A stretch of 64,000 nucleotides of DNA from Cycas panzhihuaensis (lineage: Eukaryota > Cycadophyta), in NCBI GenBank assembly GCA_023213395.1, contig CM041465.1:94061741-94125740 (forward strand), read 5' to 3'. The translations under genes were made by a program, and so were the position numbers. Position 1 is the first letter of the stretch. Each line of letters starts with the position of its first letter. Of this stretch, positions 34,750 through 47,216 are shown one piece after another. The notes beneath the pieces are model-generated. The model worked only from the letters and a program-made list of their open reading frames with translations. It made no database searches and was not told the DNA's origin.

Positions 34750-35730
34750 AAGATACCATGACTTTATAATTTAAGAAAAATATAAATTACATTCTTAAAG
34801 AGAAAGAAAATTAGGATATGTGGTTCACAAGTATTAGAAATACTACAAAATATGAAGGTCTTTGGAGATATCACCTATAACTTATACTAATTATTGCTGC
34901 CACTGCTACCATAGCTACCTCTAGAGGAACTTTTTTAACTCCTCCCACTAAAGCTGTAGCCAAATGCTAATGCGAACTTGATGATGATAAAATCTATGTA
35001 GGCATACTTCTTGTTACTAATTATTCTATATATAATCTCATTAATGAAGCCATACATGATACAACATGGAAAGTTCTTGAAGTTCTCAAGAAAAACTTTA
35101 ACACTAAATTAGACTTGGAATTTATTCACTTAGTATAGAATATAAACAAATTAAAAATGCAAAAAAGACACGCAAGTGAGATAATCAATCTCTTTCATCC
35201 AATCAAGCAAGCCATCGATAAAGATTTCAAGACTCAATGTATTACATAGGCTTTCTTAATTTAATCATATCTCCATATTTTAGATTACAAAAATCTACTA
35301 GGAAGTCTTTAATTCAATGGCACCTTGAAGACTCTAAACTTTGAGGTTCTTATTAATAAGTTCATTGAATTTAATAAGACCTTTGATACCATCTTTTCCA
35401 CTACATCAGATCTAGTTGATGTTATATTTGAAGTGGAAGAAGATCTTTTCTATACCAAAAATCAAGGTTAATCCTCTTATAGAGGTGGTAATTCCTATGA
35501 AAGAGACAGAGGTAGACAATAAGGATAACATCCTCATGGTCAATAGGCTCCTCAACTCTAACAAAATAGTCTTAAGGCCAAGGCCAAAATAATCAAACTG
35601 GACTTAGATCCAGCAATCAAAGACAATCAAGCTAGCCTAATACTTCTTTTAGGACTGGAAATCAAATAATGGTATGCCAAAGGTGTCATAGAAAATGACA
35701 CTATGCCAAAAATTATAGAACTATTACCAA
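34750..35730 (+). pseudogene. copia G gag with zinc knuckle
   Basis: Gag helices with VGILLVTNYSIYNLI, EAIHDTTWKVLEVLKKNF (near 35045-35100), KMQKRHASEIINLF and a Gln/Gly/Arg-rich tail. The knuckle CQRCHRK-x-HYAKNY (near 35675-35710) keeps C-x2-C and the His; Gly and the last Cys are changed. Stops are frequent. Confidence 0.8.
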
Positions 35731-37300
35731 TAAACTACCAAGCTATCAATAGTGCTATGGTGCACATAATGTTGATAATACTTCTTTTGAAAATGCTCTT
35801 GGTGGAATGTAATTTACTCATACATACCTTTAAAGAATTAGAACCACTTCATCAAATGTTGTTGACGGATCCACTAAGTATATTGAGGATCATTGTGGTT
35901 ATGCTTATTCACTTTTGTCTTCACCGCTTAGAGTTACAAATAATACCACCTCAAATACTTCATCTTAGATCATGGATATTAGAGCAACATAATATATGGC
36001 TTGTCATTGCTAGTTCTTTCAGGATTTTGACTCTTAAGCTTATGGTGTTGTATACATGGATAGCAAATCATCTTAACAAGTCCAAAGACTTGGAACTATT
36101 TGCTTGAAACTCCCAGGCCTTCTAGATTTTACCCTTGTTGATGTTTTATATATTTCTACTCTGAATGAAAACTTACTCTTCTTGTCTACCCTTATCTCTT
36201 ATGGATTTAATCTAAGTGTAACTACAAATAATTAAACTCTCTATGCCATTCACCCTCCTTTAAATATTATGGTTATGATCAGAATTCTTGATGATAAACT
36301 TTTTACCTAACTAGCTCACCATCCTCTGAAGCCAACTATGTTGATGATGACTCTACTTTTATCACAACCTTGACTCCTTAATAGTTGTCCTAAGAGGCCC
36401 TATGATATGCTCATATGGGAAATATCAAAATTAATCATTTAAGAGAACTACATGTCACTCTTCCTAGTATGACTAGGCTCTCCTCTAAACCCTTCAAATA
36501 TAAAACATGTATCATTACCAAATCTCAAAGATAACCCTTTCCTCGTAGTTAGTGGTAATCTATCCAACCTTTATAGCTTATACACTTAGATATATGTGTT
36601 CCTATGCCCATCCCTTCTCTCAAATAGAAGTGGTACTATATTATGTTCATTGATGACTTTACCAAGAAAGTATAACTTACTTTTCTTATAAAGAAAGTTG
36701 AAGCTTTTTCCATGTTTCAAGCTTTCAAGGCTCGTGTGGAAAATGAATCTAGATTCAAGATCAAAATACGCAAGACTAATAATAATACCAAGTACACCTC
36801 CAATGAGTTTGAATCGTATCTATATCACCATGGGATCAAACATCAGACCACTATTATAGGTAAACCCCAACAAAATAGAGTTCCTAAATACATGAATATG
36901 ACCATTATGAATATGGCTTATGCTATGTTGGTATATAAGAACGTCCTTGTCTATCTTTAGGCCGAGGCTATCTAGACTATTATATATTGTATCAACACTA
37001 CTAGTCCCTCCAAACTTAGCCCCTCTCCACATGAAATGTAGTATGGACAAACCCCCTCTATCTCCCACTTCAAAATTTTTAGCTCTACTTGTTATGCTTA
37101 CATTTTAGAGGAATACAAAAACAAGCTCTAAAATAGATCCCTTAAATGCATCTTTGTTAGATACCCTGTGAACAAAAGGGGCTACAAGGTCTTTCTACCT
37201 TCACAACATAAAATTGTCATCACTAGAGATGTTATCTTTGTGGAGATTGAAGATCAATTACTCAGACTTGACTCTAAGATGCCTTCATACTGATTTAATA
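35731..37300 (+). pseudogene. copia G protease region, gag-pre-integrase and integrase
   Basis: A weak protease region (35940-36360) is followed by HMGNIKINHLRELH (near 36415), a decayed CIITKSQR finger region, and integrase: MFIDDFTKKV (near 36650), FQAFKARVENES (36715), KTNNNTKYTSNEFESY (near 36770), GKPQQNRVPKYMNMT. The C-terminal part has GYKVFLPSQHKIVITRDV (near 37180-37230). Expected DDE residues are only partly present (LDIC for the first Asp, NNNTKY for DNG-x-Y). Confidence 0.82.
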
Positions 37301-37799
37301 ATGCTACTAAATTTGATGTCTAGATTCTAAAATTTAGGGGTAGAGATACTTAATAATTGATCAAAATCTTGGAATCTAGTAATATAGCCTTGGAGGATAC
37401 AAGTTGTGACTCCTAGCCAATGTGTGTATATTTAACATCATCATTTGAGAACAACCAAGTTGAGCCATAGTAAAAGGACCACCTTCTCCAACATCAGTGG
37501 TTGGCTCATCTTCTCCAACATCGTCAACTTCCCCTGTGCCAAACATTTCACATGATCCTTTTTAGGATCAAAATGAAGACCAAGAAGCTATGGAAATAAA
37601 AATCTTGTTCCCAACTCGAGGTTTTTGTAAAGCCTACTAGTTACATAAGGACATGTGACAAGTTGAGGTAGATAAAACTAGTACTAGAAGTGCCCATAGA
37701 GTACGGATGCATGAATCACTTTCTATTAAACTTGAACCAACAGAACTATACTTTGCTCTCAATGAAAAGCCTCTAATGTACTAAGAAGTTATAAAGCAT

Positions 37800-39294
37800 A
37801 CAACTTGGAGAAATGCCATGAATGAAGAGTACCAATCTCTTATTAAGAATGGTACATGGAAGCTCATCGATCTACCACTTGGAAGAAAGGTAGTTCGAAA
37901 TAAATGGGTGTTAAAAAATAAGTATAGATTAGATGGCACTATACAAAAACATAAGGCAAGATTGGCAACAAAAGGATTTATGCAAAGGGAAGGCATCGAC
38001 TACATTGAAATCTTTACTCCTACAACTAAGTGGCCTACAATCAGAACTTTTATAGCCTTGGCTACTTAATAGGATTAGAAAATCCACCAACTCAATGTTA
38101 AGACTACATTTCTTAATAGAGACCTCAAAAAAGAAATTTACATGGCTCAGCCAGAAGGATATGACATTGTCAACCAAGAGCATAAGGTTTGTAGGCTCAA
38201 AAAGTCCTTGTACGGCCTGAAACAAACCCCTTATGCTTGGTTTTCCAAGTTGTCTAAAAGAATGAGGCAACTTGAATATGGGGTTTGTGACTATCAAGAT
38301 ATTGATGCAATACTATTCATCAAGCACCAAAATGATAAAATCACTTACCTCCTAATCTTTGTGGATGATATGCTAATAATGGAAAATATGAATAGGTAAT
38401 CAACCAGCTGAAGAAGGACCTTACTAAAACTTTTAAATTATCTAACCTCAAGTTGATGAAATATTACTTGGGAATTGTAGTAACTCAAAAGAATGATAAA
38501 AACTTTCTCTCCCAAGAAACATATATCAATGATCTTCTAATAAAGTTTCAGTTGGAAGATGATTGACTAGTGGCTATACCTATGGAACCTAATATTAAAC
38601 TCTTAGCTGATGGTGATACTAGGGTGGAAAATACACTACTCTATAGGTAACTTATAGGTAGTCTTATCTATACTACCAATACAAGGCCAAATATTGCACA
38701 CTTTGTCAACATTCTTACAAGATTCATGATAAATCCTAAGCAGAATTATTAGTAGGCTAAAGTATAAGTGATGAGGTACTTGAAGATGACCAGGAAATAT
38801 GGTCTATTGTATGAACCTAATGCAAAATTTAAACTTTATGCATACATAGACTCATACTTTCCTGGAGATAAAGACATAAAAAGATATATGTTTGGATATG
38901 TAATATTTCTTGGAACAGCACCAATATCATGGAGATCTAGATGACAAAAGATAGTTGCAGACTCAACTGCCGAAGAAGATATATTACTGCTTCTAATACA
39001 AGTAAGGAGGTGATATCAATTAGAAAATTATTGAATATATTGAATGAGATTCAAACAAGTTCTACTAGCTTACATATGGATAATCAGTCTACAATCTGAA
39101 TGGCTAAAAATCTTATATTTCATTATTATACCAAATATATAACTATGAAAGTCCATAGGATTAGAGAACTAATTCATGATAGTATAATTCAACTGGAGTA
39201 CTACCCCATAGTAAATCAAGTGGCCAATATCTTCATCAAACCACCAAAGAGGGTGAAGTTTGAACAGTTCTGAAGGCAACTCGACCTTAGGGCC
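37800..39294 (+). pseudogene. copia G reverse transcriptase and RNase H
   Basis: RT: EEYQSLIKNGTWKLIDLP (37821), NKWVLKNKYRLDGTI, KARLATKGFMQREGIDY, NVKTTFLNRDLKKEIYMAQP, VCRLKKSLYGLKQTP, and catalytic LIFVDDML at about 38355-38378. Connection and RNase H: NTRPNIAHFVNILTRFM, RYLKMTRKYGLLYEP, a DKDIKRYMFGYVIFLG segment and a decayed DST-AEED block. It ends near 39290 (LDLRASISN). Two long RT stretches (37818-38069, 38142-38399) are still open, so decay here is milder than in the neighbours. Confidence 0.9.
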
Positions 39295-39655
39295 TCCATC
39301 TCTAACTGATTAAAAGAGATGATAATAAGAACATCATACTTTGTCTCATCCATAAAAACTACTTATGGGCACAGAGGGATAAGAGTAAGTATCTACTCTA
39401 TCTCATTTAAGAAAACCCTTTATTAGCATAAAAGGATAAGGATTATATCATTTTGAAAAATTGGAACCTATGACAAACTGAAAGGGCATGGGGGATGACC
39501 AAATGGTATATGGAAACTCAGTAGATTTTAGCTATAAAATTCATCGTATTGATTGGCTATCTAGCTTCATTTAAAGAGTCACCTGAGCTAGGTTAGTAGA
39601 TTAGAAAGTCTGTGGGTTTTCTTCTCCATGAGGGTTTCCCACAAAAGTGTCATAG
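39295..39655 (+). other. copia G 3' non-coding region, left of element H
   Basis: No coding similarity. Near 39614-39646 it carries GTGGGTTTTC...GAGGGTTTCCCAC, a motif also seen in the LTRs of J (about 48701 and 52446) and typical of copia LTR R regions, so part of it may be an older LTR piece. It ends with the CATAG target duplication (39651-39655) of element H. Confidence 0.45.
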
Positions 39656-40886
39656 TGATCCAAATTTAAATGGAAAAGTAAAGACTTAATCTAATTAAAA
39701 TAAATCCATAACAAATTTACAATAATATTACATTAATTTGAAGATATTTTGAATTCTCTTATAAAATTCCTTCTGTTTGTGCTCTATTGAGCATGTAAAG
39801 GACTGCTACAGCAAATTGGAAGAGTAGAACTAAGTGTTGGGCACTTTTCGGGTTGCTGCACATTCTTTAGAACCACTATCACTGAAGTATACATAGAGTT
39901 TTAGTTGCCGATAACCAAAAATCTCTTTTCTTGGTGAAGATATCCTACTAGCATCTCCTTCTTGGACTGTTGCAGCTACTATCTTCCTCCCTTGGCTACA
40001 ACTTCACTTTCTTGGGCTCCTTTTCTATCCCCACAAATGGATTTGGGTGCTGCTCTGTCACTCCTTATGCACTTCTATCACATTTTCTCTCCTACATAGA
40101 TTTTACATTTTTGGAGCCATACTCTCTTTTTAGAAAGTAATTTTAGATAACTTTCCTCATATTTTACTCTACTTACTACATCTATGGCTGTTGGCGTCCT
40201 CTTTTCTTATCTTCTATCTTGAGATATTGCTGTTATAAACCCTATAATGTGTGTTTCTTCTGCAACAGGTTTTCTATTTTTTAGTTCTCCAATAGATTCT
40301 AAACGGTTTAAGAAAAACCTATTTAAATCCATTTAATTAAGAGGTTTTTCTTTTCAATCATGTAGAGGACACGTGCAAAAAGGTCCTCCTAAAATTTCAT
40401 ATGAAACGGACTTCATTTCTCCCACCAAGAACATTATTGTTTTTCAGATTTCCCGTTTTCCATTTTCTATAGTCCGCAGAGTTGCACCTACAACAAGAAG
40501 GTTGTATCTCGATCAAGAGGGTTATGCCCAAGTCGTGAGGTTGTGCCTTAGTCAGCAAGGTTGTGCCTACAGTTAGTAGGGTTGCACCTATAATGATTAC
40601 ACTTACCGTTGCACTTACAAATTACGTGGTTGCAGTTCGTTGCACTTGTAGACCAGTCGATTGCACTTAGTTGCACTTGTAGACCACTCAGTTCTTCTTA
40701 ATTACACTTGTAGGGCACCTGGTTGGACTTAGTTGCAGTTGGTTACACTTAGTTGCAGTTGCGATTACACCTATTTTTTGCATTTTTTAAGCCTCTAAAT
40801 GCATTTTTCTACTAAATGAAGATTATAAATATGAAAAACAAGGCATTTTAAGAGTATTATGATATTAAAGATTTGAAAATGGATCA
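39656..40886 (-). repeat. 3' LTR of gypsy H
   Basis: 1231 bp, TGATCC...GGATCA on the plus strand. Contains a GTTGCACTT-rich minisatellite. Just inside it (40887-40915) the minus strand has the polypurine tract AAAAAAGGGGAGTTC. Confidence 0.95.
40479..40780. repeat. minisatellite inside the H LTR (left copy)
   Basis: First about five ~21-bp units of the type AGTCAGYAGGGTTGYRCCTR. Then ~30-bp units built on TTGCACTTGTAGACCA. The matching array in the other LTR is 46441-46715; unit number and order differ slightly. Confidence 0.85.
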
Positions 40887-41305
40887 GAACTCCCCTTTTT
40901 TAGGAGTTCATGGCCTCATGAACTTTATAGTTATAGATGAGGGAATTTAATTTCCCCTATCTCCTCATTGTACTATTTTGCCTTGCTAGGTACTTGTCCT
41001 TTTTCTGTAATTCTAAAGGACTCGATTATGCCTCTTCGAGTCTTGGTCTACTTCCTTTCAAGAATGTAATCATTTTGCATTGGTTCCTCTTTCTCTATTC
41101 ACAACTCCTCTGGATTTGGTAAGAGTGGAACTCCATCTTCATCTTCATCCAACATGGATGGCTCAAACATCTTCAGATTCTCAACATTCACTACGGAATA
41201 TATTTTCATGAATTCTGGAAGTTCAAGTTGGAAAGCATTTTACCCAATTTTCTTCAAGATTGTAAAAGGACCATAACGTATAGGTTTTAGCTATTTGCCT
41301 TCACC
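40887..41305 (-). pseudogene. gypsy H integrase C-terminal tail
   Basis: The minus strand reads LKPIRYGPFTILKKIG-NAFQLELP (GPY/F module, near 41290-41220) followed by VVNVENLKMFEP and an Asp/Glu-rich end near 41130. No chromodomain was recognised. The rest up to the LTR is non-coding with a polypurine tract. Confidence 0.8.
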
Positions 41306-42230
41306 TTACAATCTTTTCTTATTGAGGTGCAACCAAACTCTATCTCCTTCCTTAAAAGAATGGCTGGTTCTATGTGTATCATATTGCTGTTTGTATCTCT
41401 GTTGAGATTTTTGAAGCTGCTCTTCAACCTGTTGATGGATTTTTCTAATTCTTTCTAAGAATCTTTGTGCCTTTTCATCTCCTTTTTCATCTTCTCTATT
41501 TCCTATAGAAAGTTGAGTAGAAATTTCTAGATCGAAAGGACTTACAGGCAGAAATCCCAAATATACCTCAAATGATGACTTTTGGGTTGAGCCATGGATA
41601 GCTCTATTGAATGCAAATTGTAAGTATGGGAGACTTTCATCCCAAGTCTTAGGATACTTGGCATTATATCCTCGTAACAGTTGTACCAATATCCTGTTGA
41701 CAACTTCAGTCTGGCTGTCTATTTGAGGATGAAAATTCGTGCTCATATTTAGCTTTGTATCCATCATTTCCCAAAGTGTTTGCCAAAAATGACTCAAAAA
41801 TCTGCTATCTCGATCAGAAATGATTGAGTTGGGAAGTCCAAAATACTTCTAAACATGCTAGAAAAATAATCTAGCTATGTCTTCTCCTGTATATGTATTT
41901 CTATAGGGAATCAACATCACCATTTTACTGAACCGATCAACAACTACAAACAAATAATCCATACCATTTTTGGTTCGTGGTAGTCCTCCAAGGAAATCCA
42001 TGGAGATACTCTCCCACGGCCGTGATGGAATAGGAAGTATAATGTATAATCCAAACTTCCTATTGGCTGGCTTTGATGTGCTACATAATGTACACCTTGG
42101 TACTGTTGTAGTCACATCTTGCTATATATTTGGCCAATACATATATCGTTACAAGTTTAGTAATGTCTTTCCTACTCCAAAGTGTCCTGCAACTCAAGAG
42201 GTGTGAGCTTCTCTTACCCACTTTATTTGG
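41306..42230 (-). pseudogene. gypsy H integrase
   Basis: Near 42230-42080 lies an HHCC finger with CTLCSTSK as its Cys pair. The core has SMDFLGGLPRTKNG (first Asp), ISDRDSRFLSHFWQTL (second Asp, near 41815) and QTEVVNRILVQLLRGY (Glu, near 41710). Two long stretches, 42115-41858 and 41797-41306, remain open. Between them, stops replace expected Gln and Trp (RLFF-stop-H, then stop-KYFG). All three catalytic residues are present. Confidence 0.93.
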
Positions 42231-42249
42231 TCTGCATGCTTTGGAATGC

Positions 42250-43830
42250 AAAGCTTGTCTTACTTGAAAAGAAGGCTATTTTTCAGTTGGAAATCAGTAA
42301 CTACTTTTCCTTGCTGTAGCTGCTCAAAGATAGGCTTGAATGCCTCATCTTCCAAGTACAAATCAACATATTCATCATGGTAGAAAGGTTAAAATTGCAT
42401 AGCAACCAACAAACTAGAAATACCTTACTATTGAGGAGGTCTAGATAGCAAGTCTGTAATTTTTTTTGTTGTTCCTTTCTTGTACTTAACCACGATGTAA
42501 AACTACTGCAAATAGGACATCCACTTCATGTGCGTAGCCTACTGCAATTTGGACTGAGTCTACAAGAATTGTAAAAGCTTATGGTCAGTGTGGATGACCA
42601 CTTATTTTCCCAATAAATATGGTCTCCAATGCTTCACTGCTTGGTGTAATGCATAGAGCTCCTTATCATAAGTTGGGTAGTTTATGACAGCTCCATTAAA
42701 TGTCTCTAAATGGTATAATATTGATTTTCCTTCTTATTTCAACACTGCTCCCATGGCATATCCTGAAGCATCAGTCTCCAATTCAAATGGTTTCTGTAAT
42801 AAGGGTAAAGCTAACACTGGTGCCTCACAAATTTTCTACTTCAAAATCCTAAAATCTTTTCCTTGTTCATTCTCCCAATGAAACTTTGCATGTCCTCCCG
42901 TCAATGCATGAAGAGGTGCTGTAATTTGAGAGAATCTAAAAATAAATTTTCTTAAATATTGACATACACCAATGAAACTTCTTACCTCTGTGGTTGTCTT
43001 GGGTGTGGGCCAATTATGAATGACTTTAATCTTTGCTGGGTCAATCTTTAATTCTCCTCCTCCAATTACAAAACCTAAGAAGATGAGAGATTACTTTCTA
43101 AACTCACACTTCTTCAGATTGAGTTTCAACTACTGCTCTTGGAGAACTTTGAGCACTTGCTCGACATGTTGGAGGTGCTCCTCCCAAGTATGACTAAAAT
43201 TCAGAATATCATCTAGATAAATGATTACAAAGTCATTAATGAAGGGTCTTAATACCTCATTCATCAACCTCATGAAGGTGGCAAGTGCATTGCACAGACC
43301 AAACAGCATCACCAACCATTCGAATAGTCCTTGCTTTGATTTGAAGGATGTCTTCCAAGTATCCTCCTCTCGGATTTGAACCTGATGGTAGCCTAATTTC
43401 AGGTCCAATTTGCTGAAATATCTTGCCAACTGCAGCTAGTCCAATAAGTCATCTATCTATGGTAAGGGATGTCTATTCTTTATGGTGATCTTATTCAAAG
43501 CCCAGTAGTCAATGCACATTCTCCATCCTCCGTCTTTCTTTGGCACCAAAACAATAGGTGAACCACATGGGGAACAACTTGGCTTGATCACTTCTTATTC
43601 CAAGAGTTCTTGAATCTGCCTCTTAATCTCTTCATTCTTCAAAACTGAGTTTTAGTAGAGACTAAGATTTGGCAAAGGTGAATCAATAACCAACTAGATT
43701 TCATGTTTAATTACCCTTTTAGGGGGCAACCCTTTTGGCTCTTGGAATACGTCATTATACCTATTCCTTAGGCCTTCAATCTACTATACTTGCTTCATAT
43801 CCAGTGCCTATATTGAGGACTCTACTTGCT
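42250..43830 (-). pseudogene. gypsy H reverse transcriptase and RNase H
   Basis: [22 protein letters not shown] (near 43590-43530), ARYFSKLDLKLGYHQVQI (43429 onward), MLFGLCNALATFM, and catalytic VIIYLDDILNFSHTW near 43210. RNase [16 protein letters not shown] (near 42770), DKELYALHQAVKHWRPYLL (near 42660), and HTDHKLLQFL (near 42590), which supply the D-E-D set. Stops are mostly TAG or TAA. The open piece 43429-43130 is an uninterrupted palm domain. Confidence 0.93.
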
Positions 43831-43946
43831 CTTTTTCTTCCACCTTTTACTTTATCATCAGTAGCATAAGCATTAATCAATCTTTTCACTTATTGGGAAG
43901 ATATGAGAGAGATCTTATTTTGTGGCTTTGATGCATTGATCAGATA

Positions 43947-44366
43947 TTATTTCCTGTCCTTGATGAGTCGAATCTTTCTCATCCTCCTATCATGAACTCC
44001 ATCTCTATCATAGAGATATGGGCTGCCAAACACAACTTGACAAACATCCAGAGGGGCTACCTCGTATTCAGCTTCATCAATGAACTTTTTAGATATTGCA
44101 AATTTAAACTTACATTGGTGAGTAACCTGCAACTCTAAATCTTTTTGTAACCATCTAAGAGGATATAGTTTTGGATGTGTATGCATTTTTAATCCTAATT
44201 TCTTTACTGATGCTTCTGAGATTAAATTCTTTTGGCTTCCTTCATCAAAGATGGCATCAACCATACTTTGCTTCACTTGGATTCTTACCATGAAGAGCTC
44301 CTCTCTAATCTCTAGATCAACTTGCTGATGGTTACTTTTAGGCTCTACATTAGCCATGATCATCAA
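43947..44366 (-). pseudogene. gypsy H aspartic protease
   Basis: 140 open residues with VDAIFDEGSQKNLISEASV as the active-site loop. The usual D-S/T-G is D-E-G here, so the loop is altered next to a retained Asp. KKLGLKMHTHPKLYPL follows, as in plant gypsy proteases (retropepsin-like, cuts the polyprotein). A short tail runs into the linker to RT. Confidence 0.88.
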
Positions 44367-45428
44367 CTTCTTATTAGCTCCTTTAATGCTACAAACATCT
44401 TTATCACCTGTAGAGTTAAGTAAAGCTTTACCTTCAGTTTTAGATTTACCTTTTCCCTTGTTCTTGGGTCATTTCTCTGGGTGTATGAACCAACAATCTT
44501 CTATGCTATGACCTGCTCGCTTGTAATGAGTATAAGTGACTTTGATTTGGGTGGTATTGGCTTGTTTCATCTTGTCAAAACCCCCAATGGGTTGTTGTCC
44601 AATTTTACCTAGAAACCTCATTCCTTGGGCAAGTTTGTTTCTACCTTCTTGAGGTGCAAACCTTTTCCTATCAGCATAAACCTTCTTATTCCTCTTTTCT
44701 ATGGTAATCGCCTTCTTGCTAGCTTCATTGAGTGATTTAACTTCAAACAGTTGAAGTTCTTATTGAATATGCTGGTGTAGCCCTCTAATATATTTTAGCA
44801 TGATGTCTTTACTCAGTAAAGAGATTCCCAACACAACAGCTTGCTTTTGAAATTTTATTGTATAGTCTTAGACATTTTAGCCTCTTTCCTATCGGTAATA
44901 TTGCCATTTAATCCCCTGTTGCTCTTCATACCCAATAGGATAGAATTACTTCTTTATGAGGATTTTAAATTGTTTCCAAGTAATTTCATTTGCATTATGG
45001 GATTTAAGATATGCATTCTGCTAAACTAATGCATGCTTAGTCAATTTTAACCTAGAAAAAGTAATTTTCTAGTGGTTTTTATACCCATAAATGGAAAAAT
45101 ATGTTTCTAGTTGGTCCAACCAACCATCTAACTTTTCGGTATCTAAAGTTCCATCATAGATAGGTAATTCAAGTTTGGCCTCTACCTTGAATGGATGTGT
45201 TATTATCACTAGATTGTTATCTTCTTCCTCTTCTTGTTGGTCTTCTACCAGCTCTTCATTTGTTTCCTCTTTCATCGGTTCATCTTCTTCCTTCTTTACG
45301 CCTCTAGTTGTTGAAGAAGAAGTTGCAACTTGTTGAGAGACTAGTTGTGCCATAAGTTGGGTTAGTCTGTTAAGATTTTGCTCTATCTTCACAAACCTTT
45401 CCTCTATCTTTTGCTCTGGCTCAGCCAT
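44367..45428 (-). pseudogene. gypsy H gag
   Basis: Starts with ATG at 45428 (MAEPEQKIEERFVKIEQNLN), followed by a coiled-coil-prone and Glu-rich N-terminal part, then LELPIYDGTLDTEKLDGWLD, typical of plant Ty3/gypsy gag. The capsid-like block runs to about 44690, and the zinc knuckle region has HYKRAGHSIEDCWFIHP near 44510 (first Cys of the knuckle changed). I located eight stops in frame. Seven are TAG or TAA (expected Gln or Trp) and one is TGA at an expected Arg. Confidence 0.9.
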
Positions 45429-45597
45429 CTTCCTTCACTATCTACATTCTTTCTCAAGTGGTTCGGTTAAAGGTTCGCTGGTCAACAAATACTGAAATCT
45501 AGTTTTCATAAAAACTTTTCACAATGAAAGCAAGAGAGTTTTTCTTTTCTTTTTTTCTTTAAAAATCCCTAAGTTCCAAAGGATTTCAAGAAAACTA

Positions 45598-45609
45598 GCT
45601 CTGATACCA
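45598..45609 (-). other. primer-binding site of gypsy H
   Basis: The minus strand reads TGGTATCAGAGC exactly, six bases inside the 5' LTR edge at 45616. Confidence 0.9.
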
Positions 45610-45615
45610 AATATT

Positions 45616-46825
45616 TGATCCAAATTTGAATGGAAAAGTAAAGACTTCATCTAATTGAAACAAATCTAGAATAAATTTATAATAATATTACATTAATTTA
45701 AAGATATTTTGAATTCTCTTACAAATTCCTTCTGTTTGTGCTATATTGAGCATGTAAAGGATTGCTACAGCAAATTGGAAGAGTAGAATTGAGTGCTAGG
45801 TGCTTTTCGGGCTACTGCACATTCTTTGGAACCATTGTCACTGAAGTATGCATAGAGTTTTGGTTGTCGATAACCAAAAATCTCTTTTCTTGGTGAAGAA
45901 ATCCTATTAACATCTCTTTCTTAGACTGTTGTGGCTACTATTTTCCTCCCTCAACTGCAACTTTACTTTCTTGGGCTCCTTCTCTATCCCCACAAACGGA
46001 TTTGGGCACTGCTCTATTGCTCCTTATGCACATCCATCACGTTTTCTCTCCTACATAGATTTTACATTTTTGGAGCCGTACTCTCTTTTTGAAAAGTAAT
46101 TTTAGACAACTTTCCTCGAATCTTGCTCCATGTACTACATCTATGGATATTGGCATCCTCTCTTCTTGTCTTTCGTCCTGAGATATTATTGTTATAAACC
46201 CTATAATGCATGTTTCTTCTATAACAGGTTTTTCACTTTTTAGTTCTCCAATAGATTCCAAACGGTTTAAGAAAAACCTATTTAAATCCATTTAATTAAG
46301 AGGTTTTCCTTTTCAATCATGTAGAGGACACGTGCAAAAAGTTCCTCCTAAAATTTCGTGCAAAACGGACTTCGTTTCCCCTACCAAAAATGTTGTCATT
46401 TTTTAAATTTCTCATTTTCTATTTTCTACAGTCTGTAGAGAGTTGCACCTGAAGTCAGCAGGGTTGTGCCTCAGTCATCAAGGTTGCGCCTTAATCAGCA
46501 GGGTTGCACCTACAGTCAGTAGGGTTACACCTATAGTTGCACTTGATTACACTTATTGTTGCACTTGCAAATTATATGGTTGTAGTTCGTTGCACTTGTA
46601 GACCAGTCGATTGCACTTAGTTACACTTATAGACCACCTGGTTGCACTTAATTACACTTGTAGGCCACCTAGTTGCACTTAGTTGCAGTTGGTTGCACTT
46701 GCAGTTGCACCTTTTTTTTGCATTTTTAAGCCTCTAAAGGTATTTTTCTACTAAATGAAGATTATAAATATAAAAAACAAGGCATTTTGAGAGTATTATG
46801 ATATTAAAGATCTGAAAACAGATCA
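45616..46825 (-). repeat. 5' LTR of gypsy H
   Basis: 1210 bp with TGATC/GATCA ends, pairing with 39656-40886. The CATAG duplication follows at 46826-46830. Confidence 0.95.
46441..46715. repeat. minisatellite inside the H LTR (right copy)
   Basis: The same GGTTGYRCCT and TTGCACTTGTAGACCA units as 40479-40780, but with a different unit count, showing expansion or contraction after insertion. Confidence 0.85.
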
Positions 46826-46830
46826 CATAG

Positions 46831-46917
46831 TAATTTACTTTATAAGAGACTCAAATGAAGACCTCATAGGATAGAATAAAATAGGATGAAATGACCTTCT
46901 ACCATTAAAGGGGAGAT
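46831..46917 (+). other. copia G 3' non-coding region, right of element H
   Basis: Continues 39655 after removal of element H. It ends with a polypurine tract (AAAGGGGAGAT, about 46907-46917) just before an LTR start. Confidence 0.6.
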
Positions 46918-47216
46918 TGAAATATGTTAATATTATATGGTCATGACATTAGTTGATTATTCTTAAAAAGGATTTTAAGTGATCTTTAAATTAAATCACT
47001 TAAGTGAAATACACTTTCACGTGTATTATGTGTAATTTTATTTCACCTAAATCTAATGCTCCCTCTCTTAATATAAAAGTAACATCTCAATGAAGGAGGC
47101 TTATTCTTATATCCCTATTTTTGTAAGAACTCCGCTTTCTCTCTCAAGTCTCTCTTGCTTCCATATTTACCTTTGTGTATAGTTCATAAAGATGAAAGAT
47201 AGATCCACTCCTTTCA
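46918..47216 (+). mobile_element. 3' LTR of copia G, ~299 bp
   Basis: Starts TGAAATATG after the polypurine tract and ends CTCCTTTCA. The last ~52 bp match the truncated 5' LTR at 32678-32729, which ties it to element G. Confidence 0.65.

Larger units (their letters stand above)
39656..46825 (-). mobile_element. full-length Ty3/gypsy element H, 7.2 kb
   Basis: Two ~1.2-kb LTRs with TGATC...GATCA ends, a perfect CATAG duplication (39651-39655 and 46826-46830), an initiator-Met primer site, a polypurine tract, and gag-protease-RT-RNase H-integrase order on the minus strand. The two LTRs differ at roughly one site in ten over the ~210 bp I compared. It inserted into the 3' non-coding region of copia G. 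Confidence 0.96.

Noticed and set aside
36820-38297. Minus-strand frames at 36820-37068, 37781-37996 and 37929-38297
   Set aside because: Antisense shadows of copia G integrase and RT, which read clearly on the plus strand.
40479-40780. Possible regulatory or CRISPR-like array of GTTGCACTT words
   Set aside because: Present in both LTRs of element H, so it is a minisatellite of the LTR.
41970-42206. 78-residue plus-strand frame
   Set aside because: Shadow of gypsy H integrase on the minus strand.
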